Of a stretch of 23,802 nucleotides of DNA, positions 10,045 through 18,231 are shown in pieces (the first letter of the stretch is position 1; each line of letters opens with the position of its first letter). A program made the translations under genes and the position numbers. Source of the DNA: Pilasporangium apinafurcum (Eukaryota > Oomycota > Peronosporomycetes > Pythiales > Pythiaceae); assembly GCA_001600495.1 (NCBI GenBank), contig BCKE01000106.1:5266-29067 (forward strand), in the 5' to 3' direction. Below the pieces are notes generated by a model. That model saw only the letters and a program-made list of their open reading frames with translations, did not search any database and was not told the DNA's origin.

Positions 10045-10380
10045 TTCAAACTGACGCAGTTGGTAGAGCGTCCGGATTTCAATCTGGAAGTCGTGGGTTC
10101 AATCCCCGTGGCAGTGCTGTGTGGACCACATGAATACCCCAAGACCTTTGACCGTTGTCTTCCCCTTTCTCCACAACATGGGGTTTACATAGACGGCGCA
10201 GGTAGGGTGCGGTGGAGTAGGAGCAGCTGTCCTGATTGTGCGCCAGTGTACTTAGTGCCATAGAACGGCCGGGTTCGTATCCTGGATAGGGTTCGAGGTA
10301 ACAGTCTACAACTCAATACCATACACAACTTAGGTACACAGAGTACAATCGTGATAGCGATAAAAAAGGGTTCCAACAAA
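10045..10380 (+). repeat. Probable tRNA-derived SINE
   Basis: The head has a box-A-like TGACGCAGTTGG at 10052-10063 and a box-B-like GGGTTCAATCCC at 10095-10106, with a good T stem. The anticodon arm has the wrong loop length and the acceptor side (GGCAGTG) has no partner, so this is not a functional tRNA. A roughly 260-base unrelated body follows, ending in A-rich sequence (GCGATAAAAAAGG, then AACAAAATAAAGACAAA). Head, body and A-rich tail fit a SINE. Target-site duplications were not identified, so the boundaries are approximate. Confidence 0.5.
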
Positions 10381-11024
10381 ATAAAGACAAATCTTTTGAT
10401 GACTATCTTTGTATTTTCTTTTTTCCCCTAGTCAACCCTTCACTGAAAGGTGATGGACATCACTGTCTGTTCCTTTTTCGCTGAACGTTCTTTAGTCGTT
10501 CTACTCTTGTGTGAGTTGGCTGGCTTATTTACTTGAGCAAGTGTGTAATGGGACTACGCTGGGTCCCGAAACAACAGCTTACACTAAAAGCGCGAGTCGA
10601 GGAAGCGAGGGCTTGTCTTTAAAGAGGAAGGAGACTTGAGGACTTAATGGCAAATTTGCAACTGAGTTAAAATTCTTAAAGGTTTCTGAAATATAACCAC
10701 TAGGCGCCTATGGGGTGAAATGCATTAAACCTATGAATGAAATGTTAAAACCTATGAATCTGATACATTAAACCTTGGGTACACTCTCAAAAGTGAGGTT
10801 GAACCCAGACAGATTCTTCAACTGACTTGAACATGAGGAACCTTGTTAAAATGGAAATATCTGATTGGCTAAAGGCAACCAGCTTGAATCTCCAATGATG
10901 ATGCTGTAGCATCATCATATGATTTTGGGTATCTCAACCCAACTGACTCTTGTCCAATTATACTTGATTTCTTAACTGTAGGACTCAAGTCGATACATGG
11001 GTGTCATAGACTGATGAGTTCGTA

Positions 11025-11058
11025 CGATTGGCTATTATTCCCCAATAATCACCAATCG
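11025..11058. repeat. Hairpin 1: 7-bp stem, 2x2 internal loop, 6-bp stem, CCCC loop
   Basis: CGATTGG pairs with CCAATCG, and ATTATT pairs with AATAAT around a CCCC loop. The two stems are separated by CT and CA. All 13 pairs are Watson-Crick. Confidence 0.7.
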
Positions 11059-11083
11059 GAATAAGTTCTATGGCTTTCACTGC

Positions 11084-11111
11084 TTGGTTAATATTCCCCA
11101 ATATTATCCAA
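11084..11111. repeat. Hairpin 2: same design as hairpin 1
   Basis: TTGG pairs with CCAA, and AATATT pairs with AATATT around CCCC, with a TT/AT internal loop. It lies 25 bases after hairpin 1. The inner stem differs in sequence from hairpin 1 but keeps pairing. Confidence 0.7.
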
Positions 11112-11130
11112 TCATTGTTCCCCATGAGGA

Positions 11131-11343
11131 TTGGAAAATCTACCAGTCACATGTAAGGGCAGGACCCATTACACTGCACCAAGGATTTCCAAGAAACGCG
11201 GTAGACCAAAAAAACAAAGCAGACGTGAAAGTCAACACGCAACATTACTTCTTACTCACAAAACAAAAAANATCCCGCGTTGCACACTCTGTGGTCAAGC
11301 TGGTCACAACAAGCGTCGTCATGTGCAGCGCAGCGCAGACTAA
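11131..11343 (+). pseudogene. C-terminal tail of a Mutator-like (MULE) transposase
   Basis: The short frame has a basic KKRGRPKK stretch, then CTLCGQAGHNKRRH, a CCHC-type zinc knuckle. The GRPKK plus CxxCGxxGHNKR combination is the standard C-terminal tail of MULE transposases, which lies after the MULE and SWIM domains. A TGA directly upstream in frame and the lack of any MULE core before it show that this is a fragment, not the end of an intact gene. One N lies in the linker. The gap begins 58 bases later, so the related sequence could continue there. Confidence 0.7.
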
Positions 11344-11401
11344 TAAATGTAGTCATACATGTTTTTCATCTTACATTTGCATTCTGTATACAACTTTCCT
11401 G

Positions 11402-12246
11402 NNNNNNNNNNNNNNNNNNNNNNNNNNNNNNNNNNNNNNNNNNNNNNNNNNNNNNNNNNNNNNNNNNNNNNNNNNNNNNNNNNNNNNNNNNNNNNNNNNN
11501 NNNNNNNNNNNNNNNNNNNNNNNNNNNNNNNNNNNNNNNNNNNNNNNNNNNNNNNNNNNNNNNNNNNNNNNNNNNNNNNNNNNNNNNNNNNNNNNNNNNN
11601 NNNNNNNNNNNNNNNNNNNNNNNNNNNNNNNNNNNNNNNNNNNNNNNNNNNNNNNNNNNNNNNNNNNNNNNNNNNNNNNNNNNNNNNNNNNNNNNNNNNN
11701 NNNNNNNNNNNNNNNNNNNNNNNNNNNNNNNNNNNNNNNNNNNNNNNNNNNNNNNNNNNNNNNNNNNNNNNNNNNNNNNNNNNNNNNNNNNNNNNNNNNN
11801 NNNNNNNNNNNNNNNNNNNNNNNNNNNNNNNNNNNNNNNNNNNNNNNNNNNNNNNNNNNNNNNNNNNNNNNNNNNNNNNNNNNNNNNNNNNNNNNNNNNN
11901 NNNNNNNNNNNNNNNNNNNNNNNNNNNNNNNNNNNNNNNNNNNNNNNNNNNNNNNNNNNNNNNNNNNNNNNNNNNNNNNNNNNNNNNNNNNNNNNNNNNN
12001 NNNNNNNNNNNNNNNNNNNNNNNNNNNNNNNNNNNNNNNNNNNNNNNNNNNNNNNNNNNNNNNNNNNNNNNNNNNNNNNNNNNNNNNNNNNNNNNNNNNN
12101 NNNNNNNNNNNNNNNNNNNNNNNNNNNNNNNNNNNNNNNNNNNNNNNNNNNNNNNNNNNNNNNNNNNNNNNNNNNNNNNNNNNNNNNNNNNNNNNNNNNN
12201 NNNNNNNNNNNNNNNNNNNNNNNNNNNNNNNNNNNNNNNNNNNNNN
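11402..12246. other. Assembly gap (845 N)
   Basis: Unbroken run of N. The content is unknown and the length may be an estimate. Frames that cross it are meaningless. Confidence 0.99.
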
Positions 12247-12342
12247 TGTACCGGCGTCAAGCCTGACTCACTCTTCACACGGTCGGTCGCCTTTGGCAGT
12301 TCTGTGTCGTGTGGGAGAAAACCAAGATGAATCCAGAATTAC

Positions 12343-12412
12343 GTTCCTAGAGGGAATTGAACCCACGACACCCGAGTGAAAACACGGGGCTTTACCACTA
12401 AGCTATAGGAAC
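12343..12412 (-). tRNA. tRNA-Glu (UUC)-like gene or pseudogene
   Basis: On the minus strand the acceptor arms GTTCCTA/TAGGAAC pair over 7 bp and the D stem GCTT/AAGC is perfect around AGTGGTA. The anticodon loop reads TTTTCAC (anticodon TTC, Glu), and the T arm GTGGG-TTCAATT-CCCTC has one mismatch. The anticodon stem is defective: CCCGTG...TCGGG needs an extra unpaired base. Total length is 70 bases. It is either a recently decayed tRNA gene or the head of a tRNA-derived repeat. The GTCGTGGGTTCRA core is shared with the two SINE-like units. Confidence 0.5.
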
Positions 12413-12545
12413 GTGATCCACATAAAAGGATGAGTGTCGTATTTTGTCTGACAAGATGACGTGGTATTTTTCATGATGTCATGCGAATTTACTTGAAAAT
12501 TACGCAAGTTGACAGTAAAAACGAAATATTACACTACAAGAAGTA

Positions 12546-14092
12546 CAGTGGTCTGAGAAATTATAGCCGCACCCAATTTTTTTTTGATAACTTGGTTTGG
12601 CATGTGCTTTTGTAGTTGCTCTTTAGATATAATACTAGCAACACAACATCGAGACAACTCACCAACAACCATTGCAATAGGTGTGATAAATCAAATAAAA
12701 ACGCAATTATTCGGTTTTTGATAATATGAAAAAGTATAGACGAAGNAGCTACTTGTCGATNATTTTGCCTCCCTTGAGAATCGTTTGCGCCATGCGGNCT
12801 GGCATTCCCATCACTAAACGACGTAGATAATCTTGATCAATTGCTGTCCAGCTTGAAACGATTTGGCGCTTGAGTTCGTCGCGATTTGTGAACTGGTGTC
12901 CACCACGGTACACAGACCGGACCAGTTCACCCCACACATTCTCGATTGGATTCAGATCCGGGCTGACTGATGGCCAATCCATAATGGATGCATTGACTGT
13001 TCTCAAAAACCCTTCCGTCTGTCTTGACGAGTGAGTAGGGGCTCTATCTTGCTGAAAGATGACTTTTGACGAACCGCTAGACTGCTGTACGTGCGCAATA
13101 ACCGGTATTAAATAGCGATCAAGCGTTGCAATGTACTTACATGAGTCCTGTCTCCCTTCCAGGAAGACAATATCTGACTTCCCATGGTAGCTGAATGCCC
13201 CCCACACCATTACTGAACCACCTCCTATAACCCGGGAGGAGTATATTTCACGCTCGCGCCGCAGATCATGCCAGTAAAACTGGCAGCCATCTGGCCCATC
13301 TAGATTAAACTTTTTCTCATCACTAAAGATGGTAACACGAAAATCTTCAATCTTGTTGAGATTCTTGATGGCAAACTTGACGCGGTTTATCTTGTGTGTT
13401 GACGTCAGTTTTGGTTCTTTTTTTCTGCGTATGTACTTGGCAAATTTTGTGGCGCGAAGGATTTTAAGGATTGTTGTGTAGTGTACGGCTGGCGTTATAG
13501 TTGCTGCAATCGCCTTGGATGTCATTCTTTGTACACAGGCAAGCCGAAATATGCGACGAATGTCGCGCACCTTGAGTTTTGACGGTCGTCCTATCTTGAT
13601 TTTTGTCTTGTTTTTTGTCCCTTTACCTTCTTCTTTCAACAAAAATGTGCGAATTATCTTGTCGGAGCGATTGAGCTCCTGAGCAATCAGTCTATTACTT
13701 TTCCCAGCATTTTTAGAGGCGCGAATGTATCCAATCTCTTCACCGGTCAATCGCTTTCCTCTCGGCATCCTTCTTATGTTTGAATCTCGAATCTGAGAGC
13801 GGCAGCACACTCGCAGATCCCTCATCGAAGTTGAAACGCCATTTATAACCAATGCAGACTTTCTAATGGCTCTCATTACAAAAATTACACAAGGGCGTCT
13901 ATAATTTTTCATATAGGGAAAAATGCATTTTGGTTGATTTTTTTTCTGACAGAATCGGTTGACGCAAAATGGCTACAATAGTGCAGTTCCCATATGATGA
14001 TGGAAATCATATCTGAACGCTGGCCGTACATTCACTCATACAATAAAACTATCAAAAAAAATTGGGTGCGGCTATAATTTCTCAGACCACTG
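12546..14092 (-). mobile_element. Tc1-family DNA transposon, near-identical TIRs, TA duplication
   Basis: The 44-base left end (12546-12589), starting CAGTGGTCTGAGAAATTATA, is repeated inverted at 14050-14092, differing only by one T in the poly-T run. TA flanks both sides (12544-12545, 14093-14094). The 1547-bp element encodes one transposase on the minus strand. Such closely matched TIRs and an open transposase point to recent mobility. Confidence 0.93.
12749..13768 (-). CDS. Tc1-like transposase (DD34E)
   Basis: About 339 residues from the ATG at 13768, the normal length for Tc1 transposases. The frame extends upstream to an ATG at 13912, but homology-like sequence starts at MPRGKRLTGEE, so I place the start there. 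The N-terminus has paired-type HTH character (GKSNRLIAQELNRS) and a GRPSKL hook between the two HTH units. The catalytic domain has IFSDEKKF (first D), VIFQQDRAPTH (second D) and SPDLNPIENVW (E), with exactly 34 residues between the second D and the E. Two N bases make two residues near the C-terminus uncertain. All catalytic residues are present and no stop interrupts the frame, so activity is plausible. Confidence 0.9.
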   Translation of the reverse strand: MPRGKRLTGEEIGYIRASKNAGKSNRLIAQELNRSDKIIRTFLLKEEGKGTKNKTKIKIGRPSKLKVRDIRRIFRLACVQRMTSKAIAATITPAVHYTTILKILRATKFAKYIRRKKEPKLTSTHKINRVKFAIKNLNKIEDFRVTIFSDEKKFNLDGPDGCQFYWHDLRREREIYSSRVIGGGSVMVWGAFSYHGKSDIVFLEGRQDSCKYIATLDRYLIPVIAHVQQSSGSSKVIFQQDRAPTHSSRQTEGFLRTVNASIMDWPSVSPDLNPIENVWGELVRSVYRGGHQFTNRDELKRQIVSSWTAIDQDYLRRLVMGMPXRMAQTILKGGKXIDK

Positions 14093-14165
14093 TATATTTT
14101 TTGTATTTATCTTTTCAAAAGTATATTTTTTGTATTTATGTTTAGAAAATGTATATTTTTTGTAT
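14093..14165. repeat. Three tandem copies of a TATATTTTTTGTATT unit
   Basis: GTATATTTTTTGTATTTAT-type units of about 29-30 bases recur three times immediately right of the Tc1 element, followed by TATTGTCCCTTTTTTTATAA. The complementary reading (AAATACAAAAAATATAC) resembles the units at 21584-21667. Confidence 0.6.
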
Positions 14166-14209
14166 TGTCCCTTTTTTTATAACCCCTTATTTTTAACCAA
14201 TCAAAAAAG

Positions 14210-14995
14210 TTACTGCTGTGTAAACCACATCAATTCTTGAGAGTCTTCACTAAGATCGCCCCAGCGAAACTTATCTGGATTTGCTTGAAAAAGAGGTAAC
14301 ATCCATTCTTCAAACTTGCCGCAAAGTTTNTGCCAATCGAGTTTGTCTGGGCATGCTTCGAAAAGTGATAGCATTGATTTTCGAGGGCACTGGCAGAGTC
14401 TCCACCAATTAAGCTTATCTAGGTGTATTTCGAAGAGTGATAGCATCCATTCTTGAGGTCCGTCACAAAGAAATTCCCAATCAAGCTTATCTGGATGTGC
14501 TTCAAAGAGCGGTAATATCCATTCTTGAGATTCGTAACAGAGTCGTTCCCAATTGAGCTTATCTGGATATGCTTCAAAGAATGGTAGCATCAACTTTGGA
14601 GGACATAAGCAAAGTCGTTTCCAATGAAGCTTATCTAGGTGCGCTTTGAAGAATGGNAGCATCCATTCCTGAGGTTTGTTACAGAATTGTATCCAATTGA
14701 GCTTATCTGGGCATGATTCGAAGAGCGGTAACATCCATTTTTGAGGTTTGCAGCAGAGTTTCTCCCAGTCGAGCTTGTTCGGATTTGCCTGTAATAGCGG
14801 CAACATCCATGATTCCGGACGGTCGCAGAATTCACTCCAATCGAGAAACGAAAGCACGTTCTGACACCTGGGATCAGTGCATAGCGCAATCAGATCGATT
14901 TTAAAACGCTCTCCTTTGGTCATTTTGCCTTTCTTAATTCGTGGTAGTGTGAGATCTTGCCGACACTTCCGGTTGCATTCGTCTTTCGCTGGCAT
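14210..14995 (-). CDS. Tandem 24-residue repeat protein (LxW..LC..P..WMLPLFxAxPDK)
   Basis: From the ATG at 14995 (MPAKDECN) the protein has a basic Cys-containing N-terminus of about 50 residues. Eight full and one partial 24-residue repeats follow, each of the form L-[DN]-W-x-x-L-C-x-x-P-x-x-W-M-L-P-L-F-x-A-x-P-D-K. An ATG at 15046 would add 17 residues; 14995 is preferred because the shorter form begins with charged, protein-like sequence. The repeat should form helical pairs stacking into a solenoid, as ankyrin-like repeats do. I do not recognise a named domain. The design recalls the tandem DKIDW..LS.NPNAI repeats of giant-virus proteins. One N makes the Met of one repeat uncertain. Function is unknown; a binding scaffold is plausible. 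Confidence 0.7.
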   Translation of the reverse strand: MPAKDECNRKCRQDLTLPRIKKGKMTKGERFKIDLIALCTDPRCQNVLSFLDWSEFCDRPESWMLPLLQANPNKLDWEKLCCKPQKWMLPLFESCPDKLNWIQFCNKPQEWMXPFFKAHLDKLHWKRLCLCPPKLMLPFFEAYPDKLNWERLCYESQEWILPLFEAHPDKLDWEFLCDGPQEWMLSLFEIHLDKLNWWRLCQCPRKSMLSLFEACPDKLDWXKLCGKFEEWMLPLFQANPDKFRWGDLSEDSQELMWFTQQ

Positions 14996-15150
14996 TGAGG
15001 AACTATATGAATGATGTGGGTTGATAGAAAGTCGCCAGTTATACATTCATTTTTCCATATGTTTTCTGAGCCAATCAAATTTGGCGTTTGTGTGATCGCC
15101 AAAAAGTTGTCGTTATGTAAAACACATCAAATATAAAAAGTGACAGCTCT

Positions 15151-16104
15151 TCAATTCTGGAGCAATGGCAATATCCACTCTGGAGGGTTTTCACGAAGTC
15201 GACTCCAATTGAGTTTATCTAGATTTGCTTGGAAAAGTGGTAACATCCATGCTTGAGGTTCCATACAAAGATATTCCCACTCGAGCTTATCTGGATGTGC
15301 TTGAAAGAGTGACAACATCCATTTTTGAGGTGCGTTACAGAGTTCGCTCCAATCGAGCTTGTCTAGGTTTGCTTGGAAAAGTGGCAGTATCCATTCTTGA
15401 GGTTCGTCACAAACTCTCGTCCAATTGAGTTTATCTGAGTTCGCTTGAAAAAATGCCAACATCCATTTTTGAGGTTCATAGCAGAACTCCCCCCATTCGA
15501 GCTTGTCTAAATTCGCTTGTAAAAAAGGAAGCATCCATTTTTTCGCGTAACGACAAAGACGGTCCCATTTAAGCTTGTCCCGGTGTGCTTCGAAGAGTGG
15601 TAGCATCCATTCTCGAGGTTCGATGCAAAGTCGTTCCCAATCGAGCTTATCTATGTGTGTTTGAAAAAATGGCAATATCCATTCTGTTGGATTCACTGAT
15701 CCGAAATATGGTACCTTATACCGAGAAGTATAGCAAAGTTGTTCCCAGTTAAGCTTGTCTAGATGGGCTTCAAAGAGCGGTAGCATCCATTCTTGCAATC
15801 TGCAGAGGTGTCCTTGAGTGAGCTCCTCTTAACGCATTCCAAAGCGTGACATTAATGGCACCGATATGTAGTGTTGCCCCAAAAAGCGCCCATTTCGGTG
15901 TGCTCCAATGCACCGGTGTACCCATTTTTGGGATCCGCAGAGTTGTCTCCAATTTAACTTGTCTGAGTGTGTTTCGAAGAATGTTAGCATCCATTGTCGA
16001 GGTTTGGCGCAGAGGTTCCCCCAGTTGAGCTTGTCTGAATGCGCTTCGAAGAGGAAGATCAACTGGATGAGAACTCCTTCTTTGACAGTTGAAAAAAAGC
16101 ACAT
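15151..16104 (-). pseudogene. Second 24-residue repeat gene, interrupted by an in-frame stop
   Basis: One frame runs from 16104 to 15151 with a single TAA at 15829-15831. Before the stop there are two repeats (FEAHSDKLNW, FETHSDKLNW) and about 35 residues that break the pattern. After it, repeats resume at LCRLQEWMLPLFEAH and continue for about eight more units, one with a 12-residue insertion (around 15690). The off-pattern stretch and the stop could be an insertion, an unspliced intron (GT and AG boundaries exist but do not give the repeat frame) or decay. The segment after its stop codon resembles the 3' end of the gene at 14210, so the two are tandem duplicates. Confidence 0.6.
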
Positions 16105-16145
16105 TATCGCACATTGACGTACTTTATGTATGCACTATTCCCACA

Positions 16146-17990
16146 TCAATTGCCACGTCGGTAGATGTTGCAGCAAAAAATAAATGCGACCGCTGTATTT
16201 ATTTTTTTATGCGAAAGTGGATCAAATGGGGCTACGAACTGCTCCATCTTTCTCAGCGTTTCTCCAAGCTCCTTGCGAACACTACCATCTTTGTTTTTGA
16301 ATTTCTGCTCTTCAAACTCTCCCGATATTTCGCTTGGAACTATGAATCCGTGATAAAACTCAAACTCATGTCCGTGGTATCGTTGCTTTGCGAGCCAATC
16401 TAAAAATAGTTCCATAGGTTCTGTCTTGATTCCATGGTCTTTATCCGTGGTCATCTGCAAGCCATAACACTTGAAATTGATAGTATCCACGATGAAAGCA
16501 TCTAGAGCGTCAAACGCGTGCGAGGTTGGTTGATAGTAAGTCATGCTGTCTTCAGGAATCTCCTCAACTTTTATGTCTTCAAGTTTGTTGAAATGAACAA
16601 TCTTCAAAGCTGCAGGAACAGTCAACTCAAAATCAGACGTCCCCGTACAGAGAGAACGAAAGTTGAGTTTGAATGGCTTGGAGAGTTCAAATCGTCTGTG
16701 GCACATCAATTTATAGATCTTCTCCAAAATGAGCGAAGTATTCTTCAATTCATCGTTCCAATGGAGAATTACAAATCCGAAAAGGATTTCCAAGCTCTTT
16801 TCTTTTAGTCGCGTGATGACTTGCTCACCAGTATACTTGGATAGGAAATCCAAGTGATAGCTATATNGAAAATCGCTTCTGTCCGGCACCATTTGAAAAA
16901 CTTGGTAATCGCNATCNTATGCTTCCACATCCCTACGTACTGCGCAGCCCATATTATACGAATAAATGAAGGAAGAGATTGCTCCACTCATTTCGGCATC
17001 GTTGAGCTTATTGTTTCCAAAAATGAATCTCGGAATTCCACCATACTTGTCATATCTCTCACTCAAAACATCATTCGATAACTTCAAATCATCATCAAGT
17101 AGCGAACTATACTCCAGTAGTTCTTCAAAGCTCCACACGGGTAAGATATATCTGATCGTATTTACCTTCATAAAGTTGTTTATTCCAGAAAGTCCTGGCA
17201 AAGAAAACAGGATCGACACTCCTGTCCAGCCAACAAGACGCGACGACTTTGCTTCAACGAGCCGAATCACGTTTTCACTTTGTTCAAGTACGTCGATTTC
17301 GTCCTCATCAAGTTGGATGAACTCCTTCCTTATAAAGCAGTACCTGTGATATTTGCTGTCGCAATTGATTACCAAATGAATATCTGGTGCTAGCACTTGA
17401 TCTCGAATGAGTCGAAAGATGCAATAAAGATAGAAACGGCTTTTCCCTACTCCTGGGTTTCCCGTTACAACAAGGTTGGCTTGCGAACCTCTCTTGAAGA
17501 TTTTCTTGGCCGTTTCNATCAGGGATTCAAAGATCGTGATATAGCATTTCCTCTCAATAATCTTGTTGTTTCTATAATTCGGGTGAGCTATTGGAGGGAA
17601 CTTGGACATTTCAAAATACTTAATTTCGTCTTGATCCACTTTCAACTTTTTGGTTATCATATTTTGAGTAAACCATTTATCATCTTGAATACGCTTGTGA
17701 CCACTAATACTCTGTTGTAACGATTTCTGAGCAGCAAATAGCTGCAAGTGATATGCTCTCTCTTCCTTGAGACTTTGCTTTGCTTCAGCGAGACTTTGCT
17801 TTGCTTCAGAAAGACTTCTTTCCAAAAATTGGCAATTTGGTTCCTCTCCAGTAGAATTTGGGTTCTTTTCCCACCATTTCTCGAGTTTTTCTGTCAAATC
17901 TTGCACCTTGCGATTCCAAAATTGGACGTTCTCTTCAGTACTAGCGATAGCGGTATGAGCTTGTTGGTTTGTTTCCACTCTTTCTTCCAT
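16146..17990 (-). CDS. Headerless CRN/RHS-type P-loop NTPase with nuclease-like C-terminus
   Basis: A 614-residue frame. Residues 1-95 are a predicted coiled coil (Glu/Lys/Gln heptads) containing a 21-base tandem duplication (SLAEAKQ). A P-loop NTPase follows with Walker A GNPGVGKS at 177-184 (K183). The C-terminal part has ALDAF followed by LQMTTDKDHGIK, the D...QxT...H.IK pattern seen in nuclease-like domains of CRN and trypanosomatid RHS proteins, where Q replaces the usual E/D. No LxLFLAK header is present. On the other phase just upstream (about 17960-18067) the DNA encodes a further coiled-coil-like stretch (LIDEIAKKDTIIDTWKKEW), so the 5' end may be frameshifted and truncated. Several N bases lie in the NTPase part. 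It may be a non-secreted relative or a CRN that lost its header. Confidence 0.7.
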   Translation of the reverse strand: MEERVETNQQAHTAIASTEENVQFWNRKVQDLTEKLEKWWEKNPNSTGEEPNCQFLERSLSEAKQSLAEAKQSLKEERAYHLQLFAAQKSLQQSISGHKRIQDDKWFTQNMITKKLKVDQDEIKYFEMSKFPPIAHPNYRNNKIIERKCYITIFESLXETAKKIFKRGSQANLVVTGNPGVGKSRFYLYCIFRLIRDQVLAPDIHLVINCDSKYHRYCFIRKEFIQLDEDEIDVLEQSENVIRLVEAKSSRLVGWTGVSILFSLPGLSGINNFMKVNTIRYILPVWSFEELLEYSSLLDDDLKLSNDVLSERYDKYGGIPRFIFGNNKLNDAEMSGAISSFIYSYNMGCAVRRDVEAXDXDYQVFQMVPDRSDFXYSYHLDFLSKYTGEQVITRLKEKSLEILFGFVILHWNDELKNTSLILEKIYKLMCHRRFELSKPFKLNFRSLCTGTSDFELTVPAALKIVHFNKLEDIKVEEIPEDSMTYYQPTSHAFDALDAFIVDTINFKCYGLQMTTDKDHGIKTEPMELFLDWLAKQRYHGHEFEFYHGFIVPSEISGEFEEQKFKNKDGSVRKELGETLRKMEQFVAPFDPLSHKKINTAVAFIFCCNIYRRGN

Positions 17991-18072
17991 GTGTCAATGA
18001 TTGTGTCTTTCTTTGCAATTTCGTCAATGAGGGGCAACGTGCTTCCTATATTGGTAATGACATCATTAATGA

Positions 18073-18220
18073 CTTTTTACTTTTTTATCAAAAAACATAT
18101 GAGTAATTACGTTTTTTGTACTTGACTATACATTCTCTAAGATATGTGTAAATTTGAAAAGATTCGACGATAAACGATGGATTCTGATTGCTCAGTCAAA
18201 AACCAGTTTTCTATTTGAAC
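18073..18220 (+). promoter_or_regulatory. Conserved upstream module of the CRN at 18232
   Basis: TTTTTACTTTTTTATCAAAAA leads to GTAATTAC at 18103-18110, 121 bases before the ATG, then TGATTGCTCAGTCAAAAACC and a degenerate initiator-like AGTTTTCTATTTGAAC at 18205-18220. It has the same order and nearly the same spacing as before the CRNs at 3856 and 5432, with a weaker 3' element. Confidence 0.5.
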
Positions 18221-18231
18221 AAAAAAGAAAG

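Larger units (their letters stand above)
10381..11130. other. Unassigned intergenic DNA with hairpins
   Basis: No coding frame of note is present. It contains a perfect 11-bp stem with a 2-base loop (10895-10918) and two consecutive hairpins of the same design (11025-11058 and 11084-11111), which lead directly into the transposase-tail fragment at 11131. The hairpins could belong to the end of a mobile element. Confidence 0.4.

Noticed and set aside
11084-12379. Long plus-strand frames of 300-430 codons spanning 11.1-12.4 kb
   Set aside because: They exist only because the N gap contains no stops.
14093-14165. CRISPR-like array
   Set aside because: Three A/T-rich units with no distinct spacers and no cas genes, in a eukaryotic context. 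A simple tandem repeat.
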